A stretch of DNA of 64,000 nucleotides from Glycine soja (GCF_004193775.1 NC_041020.1:9927198-9991197), one strand, 5' to 3'; positions 42,406 to 54,895 are shown, numbered from the stretch's first letter. Program-made: numbers and translations. Notes: a model not told the origin generated them from the letters alone.

Positions 42406-44558
42406 TATCATACCCTAATTTCGTCCGGGGACCATTATTTGTTGGCATGTGACCTTCACTTGACCACCTCAAAATGTTTAACACCCATCGTTGTGTAATC
42501 TGTAAAGTCTCGCAACATTCCGGAAGTCAAAACAAGCATTGTTGCACAATCCGTAAAGTTTCGCAACATTCCGAAAGTCAAAAAGAGCATTGTTGCGTAA
42601 TTCGTAAAGTCCTGCAACATCCTGGAGGGCAAAAAGAGTATCTATGCATAATCCGTAAAGTTTCGTGATGTTTTGGAAAGAAATCGTTATAAAAACACAA
42701 AAAGGGGTGTATTTAGTAAAATAGGGATGCAAATAGAAATTATCAAATCTGGGCCATTTTAGAGGATTCTGGGCATTTCCTTGCTTAAGGTGGAAGCAAC
42801 CTAGTTTTCCTAGGCGAGCTGGGCAGCAACCACCTCCCCTATTTTGTTAAAAAATGGCTTCCGGGGCTTCTTGGACTTCCGAAAAATTTCCGAAAACCTT
42901 GGGTAAGCATATTTCACTTTATATTGGTGAAAGGGAAGAGGAAAAAGAAGAAAATCAAGTCCTATATGCTTTCATAAGGCTTCCGTAACTTTTTTGTAAA
43001 TTACGAAAAAGGGGGGTGAACTTAACAAGATGGGGGTGCAAATAGCCATTTTCAAATTTTCAAATCTGGGCCCTTTCAGAACATTTTTAAAGCTGGGTTA
43101 CTTAAGGAAGAAGCAACCCAGATCGCCTGGGTGAGCTGGGAGGCAACCTCCTCCCTCTTTTCTTATAAATAGGCGAAGGGAGATTGTTCCAAAGGGTCCC
43201 TAACCCCTATGCTATGCATTTTGGCTGTTTTGGGTGAAAAAAATTGTTTCCATGAAGAAAATCCAAGCTGAGGTGCTTCCGTAACGCTTCCGAGACGTTT
43301 TCGTGAGCAAATCCGTGAAGGTTTTCCGCCGTTCTTCATCCGTTCTTCGTTCGATCTTCGTTCTTCAACCAGTAAGTTTTCGAATCCGAGACTTTCAATT
43401 CATTTCTTGTTTTGTTGGCTTTCATCTTTATTTCGTTCACTTTCGGTTTTTTTTTTCTTCCGTTTTTAACAAGCTTTAACCGATCGTTTAAGCCGTTATC
43501 TCACCTAATAAATGATAAAATGAATTTCAACCGATCATATGCATTGTAATCTCGTTTAATCACTGTTAAAGCAAAATCTAATCAATTGTTCACACTACAA
43601 CCACGGTTAAACCAAAAAAAGTCAAAATAATAATAAAATAATCAAAATATCTTTGAATAAAATAATCAAAAAAATCAATCGGACGTTTTTCTTTGGAAGT
43701 TTCCTTGAATGAATTGACTAATAACCAATGCAAAACTAAGGCTAAAATCAACTCACAAATCAAGCTTTGTTTGCAAAAATCACTAAAAATCGTTTTAAGG
43801 TCCAACGCCTTAAACGGTCCTCTTTGCTTTTATCGGTTAACATGGACCGTTCAAAAGCATAAAATCAACATGTAACTTTGCCGCTTTTGCAAGAACTACG
43901 TAGGTTTGATTTCCTCATCGCAATTGAGGATACGTAGGAGCAAAAGCCCCGCTTTTGTCGACCACCCCAAGAGATCGTTAATGGTCCAATGCCTTAACGT
44001 TTCTCTCCTTTCAAAAACAAGAGATCGTTAATGGTCCAACGCCTTAACATTTCTCTCCTTTCAAAAGAATCAAAAGATCGTTTAAATGGTCCAACGCCTT
44101 AAACGACTTTTGTTCGGTTAAAATATATCTTGCGAAAAAAGATAAAAACAACTTAACCAACGTTTAGTTCTCAAAGAACTACGTAGGTTTGATTTCCTCA
44201 TCGCAATTGAGGAATACGTAGGAGCGAGGGAAACACCCTTGTCGACCACAAAAAGTCCCATAAAAAGCTAAAAAACATAAAGAAAAAGGGAAAAATACAT
44301 AAATTTTGAAGTCATGTCCTTGCACACTTGATTAGAGGTTGTTGTCCCTTGTGATGGACGCGTGAGGTGCTAATTCCTTCCCCGTGCGTAAAAATAACTC
44401 CTGAACCTTTCACACTTAAAGTTCGTAGACCACACCTTTTTGGTTTTTCTAACGTTTTCCTCGAATAAATGTTGGTGGCGACTCCTCGCGCCTTCCTCCC
44501 TTGGAAGATGCACCCGTGAGCCCCGCGTCGCCCTCCCGCTGAAAGGTAGGTTGTGACA
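42406..44558 (+). repeat. 3' LTR of Ogre C (2153 bp)
   Basis: Starts tatcataccc (the usual TG has decayed to TA) and ends ggttgtgaca. Carries a duplicated U3 block of about 300 bp (about 42700-42970 and 42990-43180) and two CTACGTA modules (about 43895-43940 and 44178-44224). Followed by cccat (44559-44563); no target-duplication partner is visible. Confidence 0.9.
43163..43172 (+). promoter_or_regulatory. TATA box in LTR of Ogre C
   Basis: ttataaatag, at the same LTR position as in A and B, but the surrounding 9-bp inverted repeat is lost. Confidence 0.65.
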
Positions 44559-45441
44559 CCCATGATATCATCCGAAGAAATGAAAAATACCAAAAAGTTG
44601 GAATTCACAGCTAATAACATTGATTCAATTGGCATTGACATAATAGGAATATTTCGTCTATTACAGAGGATTCCCCAAATACCTAAAATAGAGAATTGTG
44701 CCTATGCCAGAGGTTGTTATTCCTTCCGAGTCAAATTCACCACCAACGAATAATCTGATGTCCTCTTTTGGATATGATTCCTCATCTGAGGATACTGAGG
44801 CCATTTCCCCTACTCTGATGTCTCATCAATCTGTGTTGCCTGAGTTTCAAGTACTGCCTAGGGTAGACTTGGTGGATCTCGTGTCGGAGGATGAGGAAGA
44901 GGAGTTGGAGGAGGACACATCTTTCGAGGAGGACCCATCGATGGATGAGGATGACCCCTTCACAGAGTCAGAGTTTATGGATGAGTCTTACTAGGAGGCT
45001 CCTTATATTTGACTACACTAATTCTTATTGTGGATACAACTAACTTTGGGCTTAGGTATAGGTGATTGTTGTATCCCAATTTTCCATGTGTGTGTGGTAG
45101 ACAATGTTATTGTTTTGTTATGTGATTGGGTAGTGTTTTTAGATTATTGAAATGGTAAAAAATGAGATGTTTAGGATACCTAGGCATGGTTAAACTCTTA
45201 AGTTTTTAAGCTAAAGTCTAGAAAGAATAAGGATAATTCAGAGAAAATTCTTTGGTCAAATAATGGTCAACTTATTAATGAGCTAGATGTTAATAATTGG
45301 ATTTTGGTCTAAATATAGAAATTAGAAGCTTGAAAGAAAATTAATAATTAATGTAACTAAAGTTAGAAATTAAGTGGGGATAATTAAGGTTGAGTAATGG
45401 TGATTTAGATTCTAGAGAATTAGAAAAGGGATAATTAAGTC
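44559..45441. other. unassigned sequence right of Ogre C
   Basis: Contains a 98-codon acidic ORF (separate entry) and AT-rich sequence. Probably a remnant of an older element into which C inserted. Confidence 0.45.
44698..44994 (+). CDS. hypothetical acidic 98-residue ORF, doubtful
   Basis: [20 protein letters not shown]... with a strongly acidic C-terminal half (runs of E and D ending [11 protein letters not shown]). I do not recognise a family. The composition, and the long LTR-like AT-rich sequence around it, suggest it could be the low-complexity tail of a decayed retrotransposon polyprotein rather than a gene; a similar acidic stretch with stops occurs near 49195-49290. No promoter or homologous partner is visible in the window. 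Confidence 0.25.
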   Translation: MPMPEVVIPSESNSPPTNNLMSSFGYDSSSEDTEAISPTLMSHQSVLPEFQVLPRVDLVDLVSEDEEEELEEDTSFEEDPSMDEDDPFTESEFMDESY

Positions 45442-45446
45442 ATAAG

Positions 45447-46484
45447 TGTTGGACAAGTGGCCTCAATAACTTAAGAGGGAGGGGAGGTGAATTAAGTCTT
45501 ACAAAATTTTCCACTAAAAAATTTTAACCCCCTTTTAAATGATATATGATAGGCTCAAAATGCAGAAGAAGAATAAGAAGCAATCAATTTAACAATGTTC
45601 TGTTAAATGCGCAAGACAAAGTAAACTACAGTAAAATAACTGAGACAAGGGTAGAGAGAAATGCAAACTCAATTTATACTGGTTTGGCCATTTCCCGTGC
45701 CTACGTCCAGTCCTTAAGCAACCTACTTGAGATTTTTCACTATCTGTGTAAATCCTTTATAGATTTTGAACACACCTTGGGATCCCTCACCCTTGTGTTC
45801 AAGATTGTTACAATCCAAGAGACAAACAGTCTCTTGATTACAACTGAGTTTATGAGATGAATAGAAAGATTTCTCTCCTTTAGAGTAGATGATACAAATT
45901 GAAGTTCCTTGAAGAATTCTCAATAGATTTACAAGTTTTTGGCCAATAGTTGTTTAGAGAGCATTCAACAATTAAGTTCTCTTAGAAAAATGTCTCTCTT
46001 GCTTTTCAAAGTCAGACACACACATATATATAGGCCCATTGTGCCTTTTCAAAATGGTTGGAAGAGATGTGTCTTTTCAAAAAGCTTTTTTGAAATTTTC
46101 AAACTTCAAATTTCAAATTTTCAATTTTCAAATTTCAAACTTTCTAAAAAAGCTTTTCAAAATAATTTTACTTCTAGTAATCGACTACAATGCCTGGTAA
46201 TCGATTACCAGTGAAAAAATGTCTTTTTCAGAAAACGTTAAAAATATTCTAAAACCTTTTTATAATCAATTTAAAAACTATGTTGTGAGGCCAAACCTTT
46301 GCAATCACTAAGAGAATCTTTTAACGAAGATAGACTAAGACTTAGCTTTCTTCTTGATCTTTGTTTTCATGGTCTTGATTTAATCTTGAAGCAATATCTG
46401 TTTGCTTAACCTTGAATGTTTCTTGAAGCAATCTTGTTTGATTATACTTTGGCATCATCAAAAACCTGTATTCATACATTCACA
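45447..46484 (-). mobile_element. solo LTR (1038 bp), family D
   Basis: Starts tgttggacaagtggcctca and ends tacattcaca, flanked by a perfect ataag duplication (45442-45446 and 46485-46489). It is the inverted relative of 28830-29797, sharing the gcatcatca end, the cctacgtccagtcc block (about 45700) and a ctggtaatcgattaccag palindrome (about 46194-46211). No internal sequence attached. Confidence 0.88.
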
Positions 46485-46489
46485 ATAAG

Positions 46490-49400
46490 AGTTTAAAGTG
46501 GAGGACATTTTCATAAATGATTATATAACTAGTTTAAAGTGGGTGACTAATTAAAGTGTCTAATTGTATGATGTAGAATAATTAAAATAAGTTAGAGTTG
46601 TAGGATCCTGAAAAATTATAGCTCAGACTGATAGAGGAAATTTTGTGTTGTGTCATCTGTGCATGTATGAATTTAATTTCAATTTTTAATCATAGAATTT
46701 TGTGCTATGTATATGTGTGTGTGTGTGTGTGTATGCGATTGATTTAGTAAAACTTAACAGAGAAATAGAAATTGTCTAAGCTAGATTTCCATCTGTGCAA
46801 CAATTGCGCTGTGCATTGAGTCGTAATGTAATTTGTCTCTGTGTGAGTGGACTCTATGCAAGGTTCACTCTGAGTACACATATCTCAAGGAAGGTTAGGA
46901 CACTAATCAAGGAAGTTAGCACACTAATCTAGAAGATTAAGATAAGATTTACCAGTTTTAGCAAAAACAATTTTTACCATTTCTGGCAAAACTCTACTTT
47001 ATCCTTTTATAGTTAGTTTTAGAAAAGTACAAGAAGCCATATAAGGCATGGCTGAGATCGTGGAGAGCACATCAAGAGTTGTCCAAGCTTCCAATTAGTC
47101 ATTTTAATGGTCATTCAAAGTGCTTATATTAAGAAGATAAGGATTCCTTGCAATTCCATTGGTCCAAGCATTTCACCTACAATAAGTGTTTTTTTAAAAG
47201 CCAAAGCCTAGGTCAATTCTCCCATTTTCCTGAAGCTTTTGAAGAAAGAGGAGACCATATTTTTCTTCTTCTTCCAAGTTTTACCAAGAGTTCTTGAGCC
47301 CTTCCTCCATTGAGCTTAGGTAAGTGACCTCCATTTCAACTCTAAACATGATTTTCACTTCATTTTGTTGCTCTATTCTCACTTGCAGTTTCAAAACCTT
47401 ATTTTTCACTCTTGAAGGTTGGAAACTTGAATCTAAACTCCTTCATTATTCCTTCTAAATTTTGTGCAACTCTTGAACCATGTTCTTGTTGTTGAACTTC
47501 CTTGAACATGTTGCTTTGAAATTTTCAAGCTTGTTGTCATGTTCTAAATTTGTACGTTGAGCTATTTTCCTTGAGTTTTTTATGCCAAAAATGAGTTTTT
47601 TCCATGTTAAAACATAAATTTATCCTTAAATTAAACTTAAATTGGAGTTTCCTAGCAAAAGTTACAAATAGAACAAGTTTAAGGACCTTTAGTAAAATGA
47701 AAAATCTGTCACAAATTTGGACTGAGAGTTATAGAAGTATGGACTTTTTTATTAAAGTTTTGACCTCAAAACTGAGTTTTTTAGGTTTGAAAATGTAGAG
47801 TAGCATATAAGATTTGAGAAAATCCGACTCCCAAAACACCGAGAGCGCTAAAAAAAAGTTAGGAGCAAAACTGTGAAAAATCGAGCAATAGAGTGATTTT
47901 AGACCGTAAATAACTTAACTTTGTAATCCATGTCTCCATATAAATTATCTTAGAATTATTTATTTTTTGGAACTGCTGATTTATTTACTATTATATTGCT
48001 GAGGTAAATGCAAGATCTTATGACTGATGCATATTCTAAAATTGTGATAATTCTCTGCTGATAAAATTACTGAAATGCATGCTTTAATTCTATTTTGATT
48101 ATTAAATGATAAGACGACAGAGTGTGAACTCCAGTAATTATATCTGTGGCATGTGAATTTATTTCTAGTGTGTGTGTCTGCTTATTGTCATTTTTATCTG
48201 TACGCGTTTTGAGTTTGGGGGTGTTTGACTCTCGACAAATTGTTTGTTATGATTGATTAGATAGCTATAATTACAGTCGTTATGTTGCCCGTTTTTTTGC
48301 ATGGCAAGTGGTTTATACCACATAAGGGATCACGATTGGTTCCTTGAGAGTAGTTCGTAGGCTTGAGTCTCGTCTCTCTTTCTTTGTTTACTTGTTTGTA
48401 CGTGTTTGTTGATGTACGTGGTACAAGGATTGTGCACATGATACGGTGGCAAGATTCAAGAGGACTGGATAGAGACTAAAAGAACCAGTGGTTCTGTTTC
48501 CTTCTGTGAGAAGGTGAGGTTGCATTAAGGAAGTGGATGATAAATAGAGATGCACTGGGGTGTAGTGGGCGAAAAGGTTCAAAGAACCTAGAGGAATTAG
48601 CGAGTGGTGACTACCTAACATTTGGTGCACTCATTTAGTTCGAGTAACTCACATGCCTCACTTTGTTACTCTTTACGGGCTCTAAGACTATGCTTTTTGA
48701 GTTGGGAGATGAGGGGTCGATGTACGATGTATCCATATGTAGCGATTGCTCCCAACTATATCCACATGATTTTTGTAAGACCATCAAGACTTGGGAGGAT
48801 CGGTGGTAGTGATTGGGCTTTATTGTGAATTAAGTGTAATAGTTATGCGCTTAGGATGCAACAGTGTTGTTTGTTTAGATAACCACATGCAATGGTTACA
48901 TAAATTGTATGTTTTATTTTTGTTTTACTATTGTTTGTTGTTTGTGGCATTCGAGGAGTGGGGGACTCACCCCTACAACCAACAACTTTTAGGTACTGAC
49001 AATGCCAAGTACACTAAGGCATTTCCAAGCTCAATGTAGCTTGCAAATAGAGCAGGTATGACCTTCCACCGTAACGCATACTACACGTTACACCTGTCAT
49101 ACTCGAGTCCACATAGTGTCAGCTGATAGACCGGATACAATGTGCATCGAGTATACCTAATGGAGGTTACAAAGGACCAAGGTGACCATTCAGACATGTC
49201 GTCTGAGGAGATTGAGGAGTATCAGAAACTACTGAGGTAGTTGGAATCGACATCTGAGGAGGAGAGTGAGGATTCTTCCAAGGACACATCTTAGTTAGTT
49301 CTGTACTTCTAGTGTGATAAGTGGTCTACTCTGGTCCTAGTTTCTTTACTGTTTTGATATATTTTGAGAGATATTTTCTCCACAGACATGTATTTTGTTG

Positions 49401-49574
49401 TAGCAAGGATCAAAAGTGTATTTTGTTTATTATCACACTATTATGGGTTGTATCCATATATTTCTTTGTGACATTACTAGTTTTTATTTTATTTATGTAT
49501 GGAAACTAAATTACTCTACATTTGTATTTATTTTAATTTGATGCAACTATTTTTCATTTTTCGACTATCGCGTT
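46490..49574. other. unassigned AT-rich sequence, probable old LTR remnants
   Basis: No ORF I can support. A promoter-like ccatataaggc near 47038 and a gggggactcacccct block near 48959 look like pieces of a long LTR, but I find no repeated ends. Confidence 0.4.
46714..46733. repeat. (GT)n microsatellite
   Basis: About ten tg units. Confidence 0.9.
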
Positions 49575-49869
49575 TCGTTTTTAAAAAATACTAGGACAAT
49601 CCTCCCTACTAAGAGTAACGTTTATTCCTATTGGCAAATAGTCACTTTTGGAGTTTCCATGTTATACCTCTTTAGGATGGTACCAATGTACCTAGATTGG
49701 GAGAGTCCAAGAACCTATTTAGATCTTTCTCTATAAATCTTTATTCCTAGAATATAGGTTGTCTCTCCTAAATCTTTCATGGAGAACTTTTCTGATAGCC
49801 AAATCTTTGTACTTTTCATTGCTGGTATATCATTTCCAATATGTCATCCACATATAACAATAAGAAAAT
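49575..49869 (-). pseudogene. pol: old Copia reverse transcriptase, C-terminal part
   Basis: Minus strand from 49869: LLLYVDDILEMIYQ, then SEKFSMKDLGETTYILGIKI, the catalytic YVDD and following palm/thumb segment of a Copia RT. Stops occur within the next 40 codons. The N-terminal portion continues at 61551 on the other side of the SIRE insertion, four to five codons before YVDD. No RNase H region is recognisable to the left. Confidence 0.85.
49865..49869. repeat. target-site duplication of SIRE, left copy (aaaat)
   Basis: Identical to 61551-61555. Confidence 0.93.
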
Positions 49870-51021
49870 TGAAATTCTGATCCTGGGGACAGATGTCGTA
49901 CAGGATGTCACGACATCACGCTTCAGAACATGCAGATTATATTTGACAGTGTGTAGAGTTTAAACAAGTAAATAACACAAGAGAATTGTTAACCCAGTTC
50001 GGTGCAACCTCACCTACATCTGGGGGCTACCAAGCCAGGGAGGAAATCCACTAAAATAGTGTTAGTTCAAGGTCTAACAGCCACTGTTTACAACCTTCTC
50101 ACCTAACCACTACCCGTGCGATCTCTACCTAAGAGCCACTCTTAGATATGAGAAACCCCGCTCACTCCCTCTCACTCACTCTCCCGAGTTTACAATTAAA
50201 TCAAAGACACACCAGAGATCAACTCTGAACAAAAGAGATCAACTCTACACACTAGAGATCAACTCTACACACTAGAGATCAACTCTACACACTCAGGTCC
50301 AACACTTGATGTTAGGGTACCATCAAGGTGGCTCACAAAAGACTCAAGTCCCAAAACTCACAAAATAACTCTTCAATCCCGGACTTGATACAGAACTCGT
50401 GCAGCCTCCATGATTATATAGCAATGTGCGTTTCTGGGCTGCAACTACTTGTGCTGGATGAGATCTATCTTCTTCCTGAAAATCTGCACTTAAAGATCTA
50501 AAAGATAACGTTTGATCTTTTAGTTTGAATCTTTAATCTTTAATCTTTAATCCCTGAACGAACTCTTCTAGTTTGTAATTCGAACTTTAATGATCTTTTA
50601 ATTCGTTCCTAAAGATAGATCATCTAATCTTTTGCTAACCGCACAATAATCTGTTAAAGATATAACAGATTTATGTGTCCAGTATTTTCGGGCAAGATGT
50701 CAGGACATCGTATCCGACATCGTGGATCCTGCAGCTTCAATGCTTCATTTGACATTTTATCTTGACTTATGCATTGTGCAGCAACTCCAGTATTTTCGGG
50801 CAGGATGTCAGGACATTGTATCCGACATCGTGGATCCTGCAACTTCAATTCTTCATTTGACATTTTATCTTGCCTTGTGCATTGTGCAGCCCGATCTTAT
50901 TCCTTGACATAACGTTGGACATCATGTGCAGCAACTCCAGCTTTCCTTCATTGTCTAAGTGCTTATGTTTTAACAAAATCTTAGCCAATCTTTTAAAACT
51001 CCGTAGAGCTAAGCACTAACA
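49870..51021 (-). repeat. 3' LTR of SIRE (1152 bp)
   Basis: tgaaattctgatc to gcactaaca. Contains four ~20-bp tandem copies of agagatcaactctacacact (about 50214-50294), three tctttaat repeats (about 50528-50551), and gatgtc...gacatc inverted motifs (49892-49917, 50696-50722, 50804-50830). Confidence 0.96.
50413..50420 (-). promoter_or_regulatory. TATA box, SIRE 3' LTR
   Basis: Minus strand TATATAAT. Same motif at 60942-60949 in the 5' LTR. Confidence 0.6.
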
Positions 51022-51022
51022 A

Positions 51023-51036
51023 TCTCCCCCTTTGGC
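51023..51036 (-). promoter_or_regulatory. polypurine tract of SIRE
   Basis: Minus strand GCCAAAGGGGGAGA directly inside the 3' LTR. Further purine runs lie upstream on the element strand (51216-51225, 51328-51337, 51384-51397, 51411-51420, 51538-51550). Confidence 0.88.
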
Positions 51037-51673
51037 AAATTTTGTCTAAAACATACTTAGACACTTCCTGAGCAGGTACGAGCAGTTATGCAAGTGGGAT
51101 CAGCAACTTCCATTATCAGAGTAATCAAGCACAGCGGAAATTCTTCAAGTTGCAAATCTACAAGTCTTCTCCAGGATGTCAAGACATCTCTCGTGACATC
51201 AGCTTTCTGCTTCTGCTCCCCCTGTCTCAATGCTCTTACTGCTGTGAAGCAGTTCACTGCAGCATCTTCTATCAGCTACTAGTCTTTTCCAGGATGTCGA
51301 GACATCTCATGTGACATCAGCTTTTTGCTCCCCCTGTCTTCATGCTCTTACTAGTAGCTTACATCAGTCATCATCAGCAGCAGTCTCCCCCTCAAGGTCA
51401 TATACATGCAACTCCCCCTCAAAATCATGAATCATGCATACATCGTATCCTACTGCCATACATCGTATCAAACTACTATTGCATACATAGTATCCTACTA
51501 CTCAAAATCATGCATAATAGCAAGCATAATACTATTACTCCCCCTTTTTAGACAGAATTTGACGAAAGTAGAATGCATGAACTTAAGGTGCAAATATTAC
51601 AGACCGATAGCAAGCAATTGTTCAAAGGGACATGCCCCTATAGCCAGTAAAAACAAAAATAAAGGTCTGATGA
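51037..51673 (-). other. SIRE 3' untranslated region with multiple polypurine tracts
   Basis: No gene. Six CTCCCCCT-type runs (plus strand) and two near-identical gatgtc(a/g)agacatctc blocks (51175-51200, 51293-51318). Repeated polypurine tracts before the 3' LTR are a recognised Sirevirus trait. Confidence 0.75.
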
Positions 51674-52780
51674 TCATGGGGTGGCTTCAGAATCATCATC
51701 ATCTGATTCTGTCTCTTCTGCTGCGTCTTCCTCTTCCTCAGCTGCCTCTTCTTGCTCAGCTGGATCTTCTTCTTCCTCAGCTGCTTCACCATCATCAATG
51801 CCACTGTCTGTGAGTCTTTCGATCAGCCGTTCCAGCTCCATTTTCTTCTCTGTGGTGGCTTTGATGGTTGCTTCCAGCACCTTGCATGTGTCCTTGAGTT
51901 CAGCAATCAGGGCATCCTTGGACACAGCACCTGAAGCAGCAGCTTTCCCTGATGTCGAGACAATGTCTGGGACATGTGTCCCCTCAAACAGTTTGTAATG
52001 CAGGGATAGAGGAGATTCTCTCTTCATCACAGAGTCAATGTTGTTTAAAATATTTGGATGTTGACTCAACATAATGCCACACAATACAGTAGGGAAGGCA
52101 ATGGGTAATTTGACAGCAAAAGATTCTGAATGCTTAACAGTTTGATCAAAAATATAGTTTCCAAAATTAAATTTGGACTTGGTTCCAACAGCATACAGAA
52201 ATTTACCCAAACCTGTGGCAACAGTGGAAGTATGATTGGTGGGTACCCAGTTTGCAGCACCAATCCTGTGTAGAATTGCATACTTCACACTTAGCTTCCC
52301 TGCTGAAAGCTTCCCTTTCTTTGGCCAATGCTGGACTTGTTTGGCAGTGATTTCCTTGGCAATTTGATGCTCAGAGACAGCAATATCTATCACTCCATCA
52401 GTAGGTCTGCCTAGATACTTGTTGATCACAGCAGGGGAGAATCTAACACACTTTCCTCTGACAAATACTTTTTGATACTCATCACTCTTTCTGTTTGTTA
52501 TGTCAGAGGGAATGTTGACAATGAATTCCCTGACTAGGCCTTCATAACAGTCTCCCAATTTGGTGACTGTCTTCAGTAGTCCAGCAGCCTTAATGAGGTC
52601 CATGGTCTCCTTGCAATCCAAGGCATTTCTTCCCAGTTCTCTTTCAACCGCAAGTCTGCGTTGATACACATATTTCCACTTTTCAACATTGCCAATGGAG
52701 TGGAAAGAGATGTTGTCCAATGGTGCATCAGGAACATTTCCAGGCACCTTCCTCCCAGATTTCTTGGCCCTCTTTGATGT

Positions 52781-54895
52781 TGTCATACCCTAATTTCGTC
52801 CGGGGACCTTTGCTTGATGACATTCGACCTTTCTTTGGTCCTTGTGAGGTGCTTGGCACCCATCATTAGGCAATTTGTGAAATTCCAGGACATGCCGGAA
52901 AACCAAAAAAATATATTGATGCACAATCCGTAAGTTTCCGTGACACACCGGAAATCAAATGGAAGCATCGTTGCATAATTAAGTGAGGTTCCGTAACATT
53001 CCGTAAGTCAAAAGGGGGATGATTATGTAATCCGCAAGGTTCCGTAACATTACGGAAAGAAAACAAGTATCGTTACGAGATTCGTAAGTTTCCGTAACTT
53101 TACGAAAAAAGAATCACCAAAAAAGGTAAGGGGGTGAACTTATCAAGATAGGGGTGTAAATAGCAATTCAAATCTAGGCCCTTCTAGAACATTTTGGAAG
53201 TTGGGTTGCTTAAGGAGGAAGCAACTGGGCGGCAAGCTCCTCCACGTTTTTGAAAAATGGTTTTCGAGGCTTCCGCTGCTTCCGTAATACTTCCGTAAAA
53301 TTTCCGAAAACCTTGGGTAAGCATATTCCACTTAACATTGGTGAAAGGGAAGAGAAAAAAGATGAAAATCAAATTCGAAAACAGTTCCGTAAGGCTTCCG
53401 TAACTTTTCCGTAAAATACGAAAAGGGGGGTGAACTTAGTAATTCGGGTGCGCTTAGAAATCTTCTTCATTAAGTCTTTGGGCGGCAAGCACCTCCTTTT
53501 TTTTCTATAAATAGGGGAGGGGGAGCTGTTTCAAAATGTTCAAGACCCCTTTGGCTATGCATTTCGGCTATTTTGGGCAAAAAACACATTTTCGTGAAGA
53601 AAAATCAAGTCGAAGTACTTCCGTAACGCTTCCGTAAGCGATTCTGTGGAAATTCTTCATCGTTCTTCGTCGTTCTTCACCGTTCTTCATCCGTTCTTCG
53701 TTCGTTCTTCGTTCTTCAACGGGTAAGTTTTCGAATTCGAGACTTTCAATTCATTTCTTGTTTTGTGTACTTTCACTTTAATTTCGTTTACTTTCAGTTT
53801 TTTTTTCTTCCGTTTTTAACGTGCTTTAACCATTTATTTAAGCCGTTTTCTCGTCTAATAAATGATAAAATGAATTTCAACCGATCATTTGTGTTGTAAT
53901 CTCGTTTAATCACTGTTAAAACGAAATCTAACCGATCGTTCACGCTATAACCTCGGTTAAACCAAAAAAAGTAAAATAATAATAAAATAATCAAAATATC
54001 TTGAAAAATAATAATAAAATAATCAAAATATCTTTGAATAAAATAATAAAAAAAATCAATCGGACGTTTTTCTTTGGAAGTTTCCTTGAATGAATTGATT
54101 AATAACCAAAGTGAAACTAAGACTAAAATCAACTCACAAATCAAGTTTTTTTCCGAAAAATCACTAAAAACCGTTTTAAGGTCCAACGCCTTAAACGGTC
54201 CTCTTTGCTTTTATCGGTTAACATGGACCGTTCAAAAGCATAAAATCAACATGTGACTTTACCGCTTTTGCAAGAACTACGTAGGTCTGATTTCCTCATC
54301 GCAATTGAGGATACGTAGGAGCAAAAGCCCCGCTTTTGTCGACCACCCCGAGAGATCGTTAATGGTCCAACACCTTAACGTTTCTCTCCTTTCAAAATCA
54401 AAAGATCATTTAATGGTCCAACACCTCAAATGACCTTTTTTCAATCAAAATATATCTTGCAAAAAGATAAAAAAAAACAACTTAACCAAACACTTTGTTC
54501 CAAAAGAACTACGTAGGTCTGATTTTCTCATCCCAAATTGAGGAATACGTAGGAGCAAAGGGAAACACCCTTGTCGACCACAAAAAAGAAAAATATAAAA
54601 AGGGTATAAAGGATATAAGGACATAAAAAGGGAACATAAAAAATCAAAGTCATGTTTGCACATTCGATTAAAGGTTGCCGTCCCTTGGGGCGGACGTGTG
54701 GGGTGCTAATACCTTCCCCGTGCGTAAATACAACTCCCGAACCTTTCACTTAAAAGTTCGTAGATCGCGTCTTTTCTGGTTTTTCCGACGTTTTCCTCAA
54801 ATAAACGTTGGTGGCGACTCCGCGCGTATTCCTTTCGTGGAACACGCATCCCGCGAGTCACGCGTCGCCCTCCCGCCGAAGGGTAGGTTGCGACA
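52781..54895 (+). mobile_element. Ogre-family solo LTR (2115 bp) inside SIRE
   Basis: Starts tgtcataccc, ends ggttgcgaca, flanked by perfect gatgt duplications (52776-52780 and 54896-54900). Same family as the LTRs of A, B and C but in plus orientation. Carries the duplicated U3 block as in C, two CTACGTA modules (about 54276-54322, 54510-54556) and runs of gttcttc near 53655-53715. With no internal region, it is the product of LTR-LTR recombination after insertion. Confidence 0.95.
53505..53516 (+). promoter_or_regulatory. TATA box in the solo LTR
   Basis: ctataaataggg at the position homologous to the TATA boxes of A, B and C. It could still drive transcription rightward, antisense to SIRE gag-pol. 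Confidence 0.6.

Larger units (their letters stand above)
39997..44558 (+). mobile_element. Ogre-like element C, 3' portion
   Basis: Plus-strand copy of the same family as A and B: 3' internal non-coding region with hairpin arrays, polypurine tract, and a full 3' LTR. The 5' part is absent here; the simplest reading is that Athila inserted into C and the rest of C lies left of the window. The internal arrays are diverged from A and B but keep the same module order. Confidence 0.82.

Noticed and set aside
46490..49574. Complete LTR retrotransposon or host gene
   Set aside because: No repeated ends, primer site or ORF found; only LTR-like fragments.
51674..52786. 370-codon ORF as a host gene
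   Set aside because: It is the C-terminal part of the SIRE envelope-like ORF; its first codons come from the solo LTR, and the frame continues at 54896.
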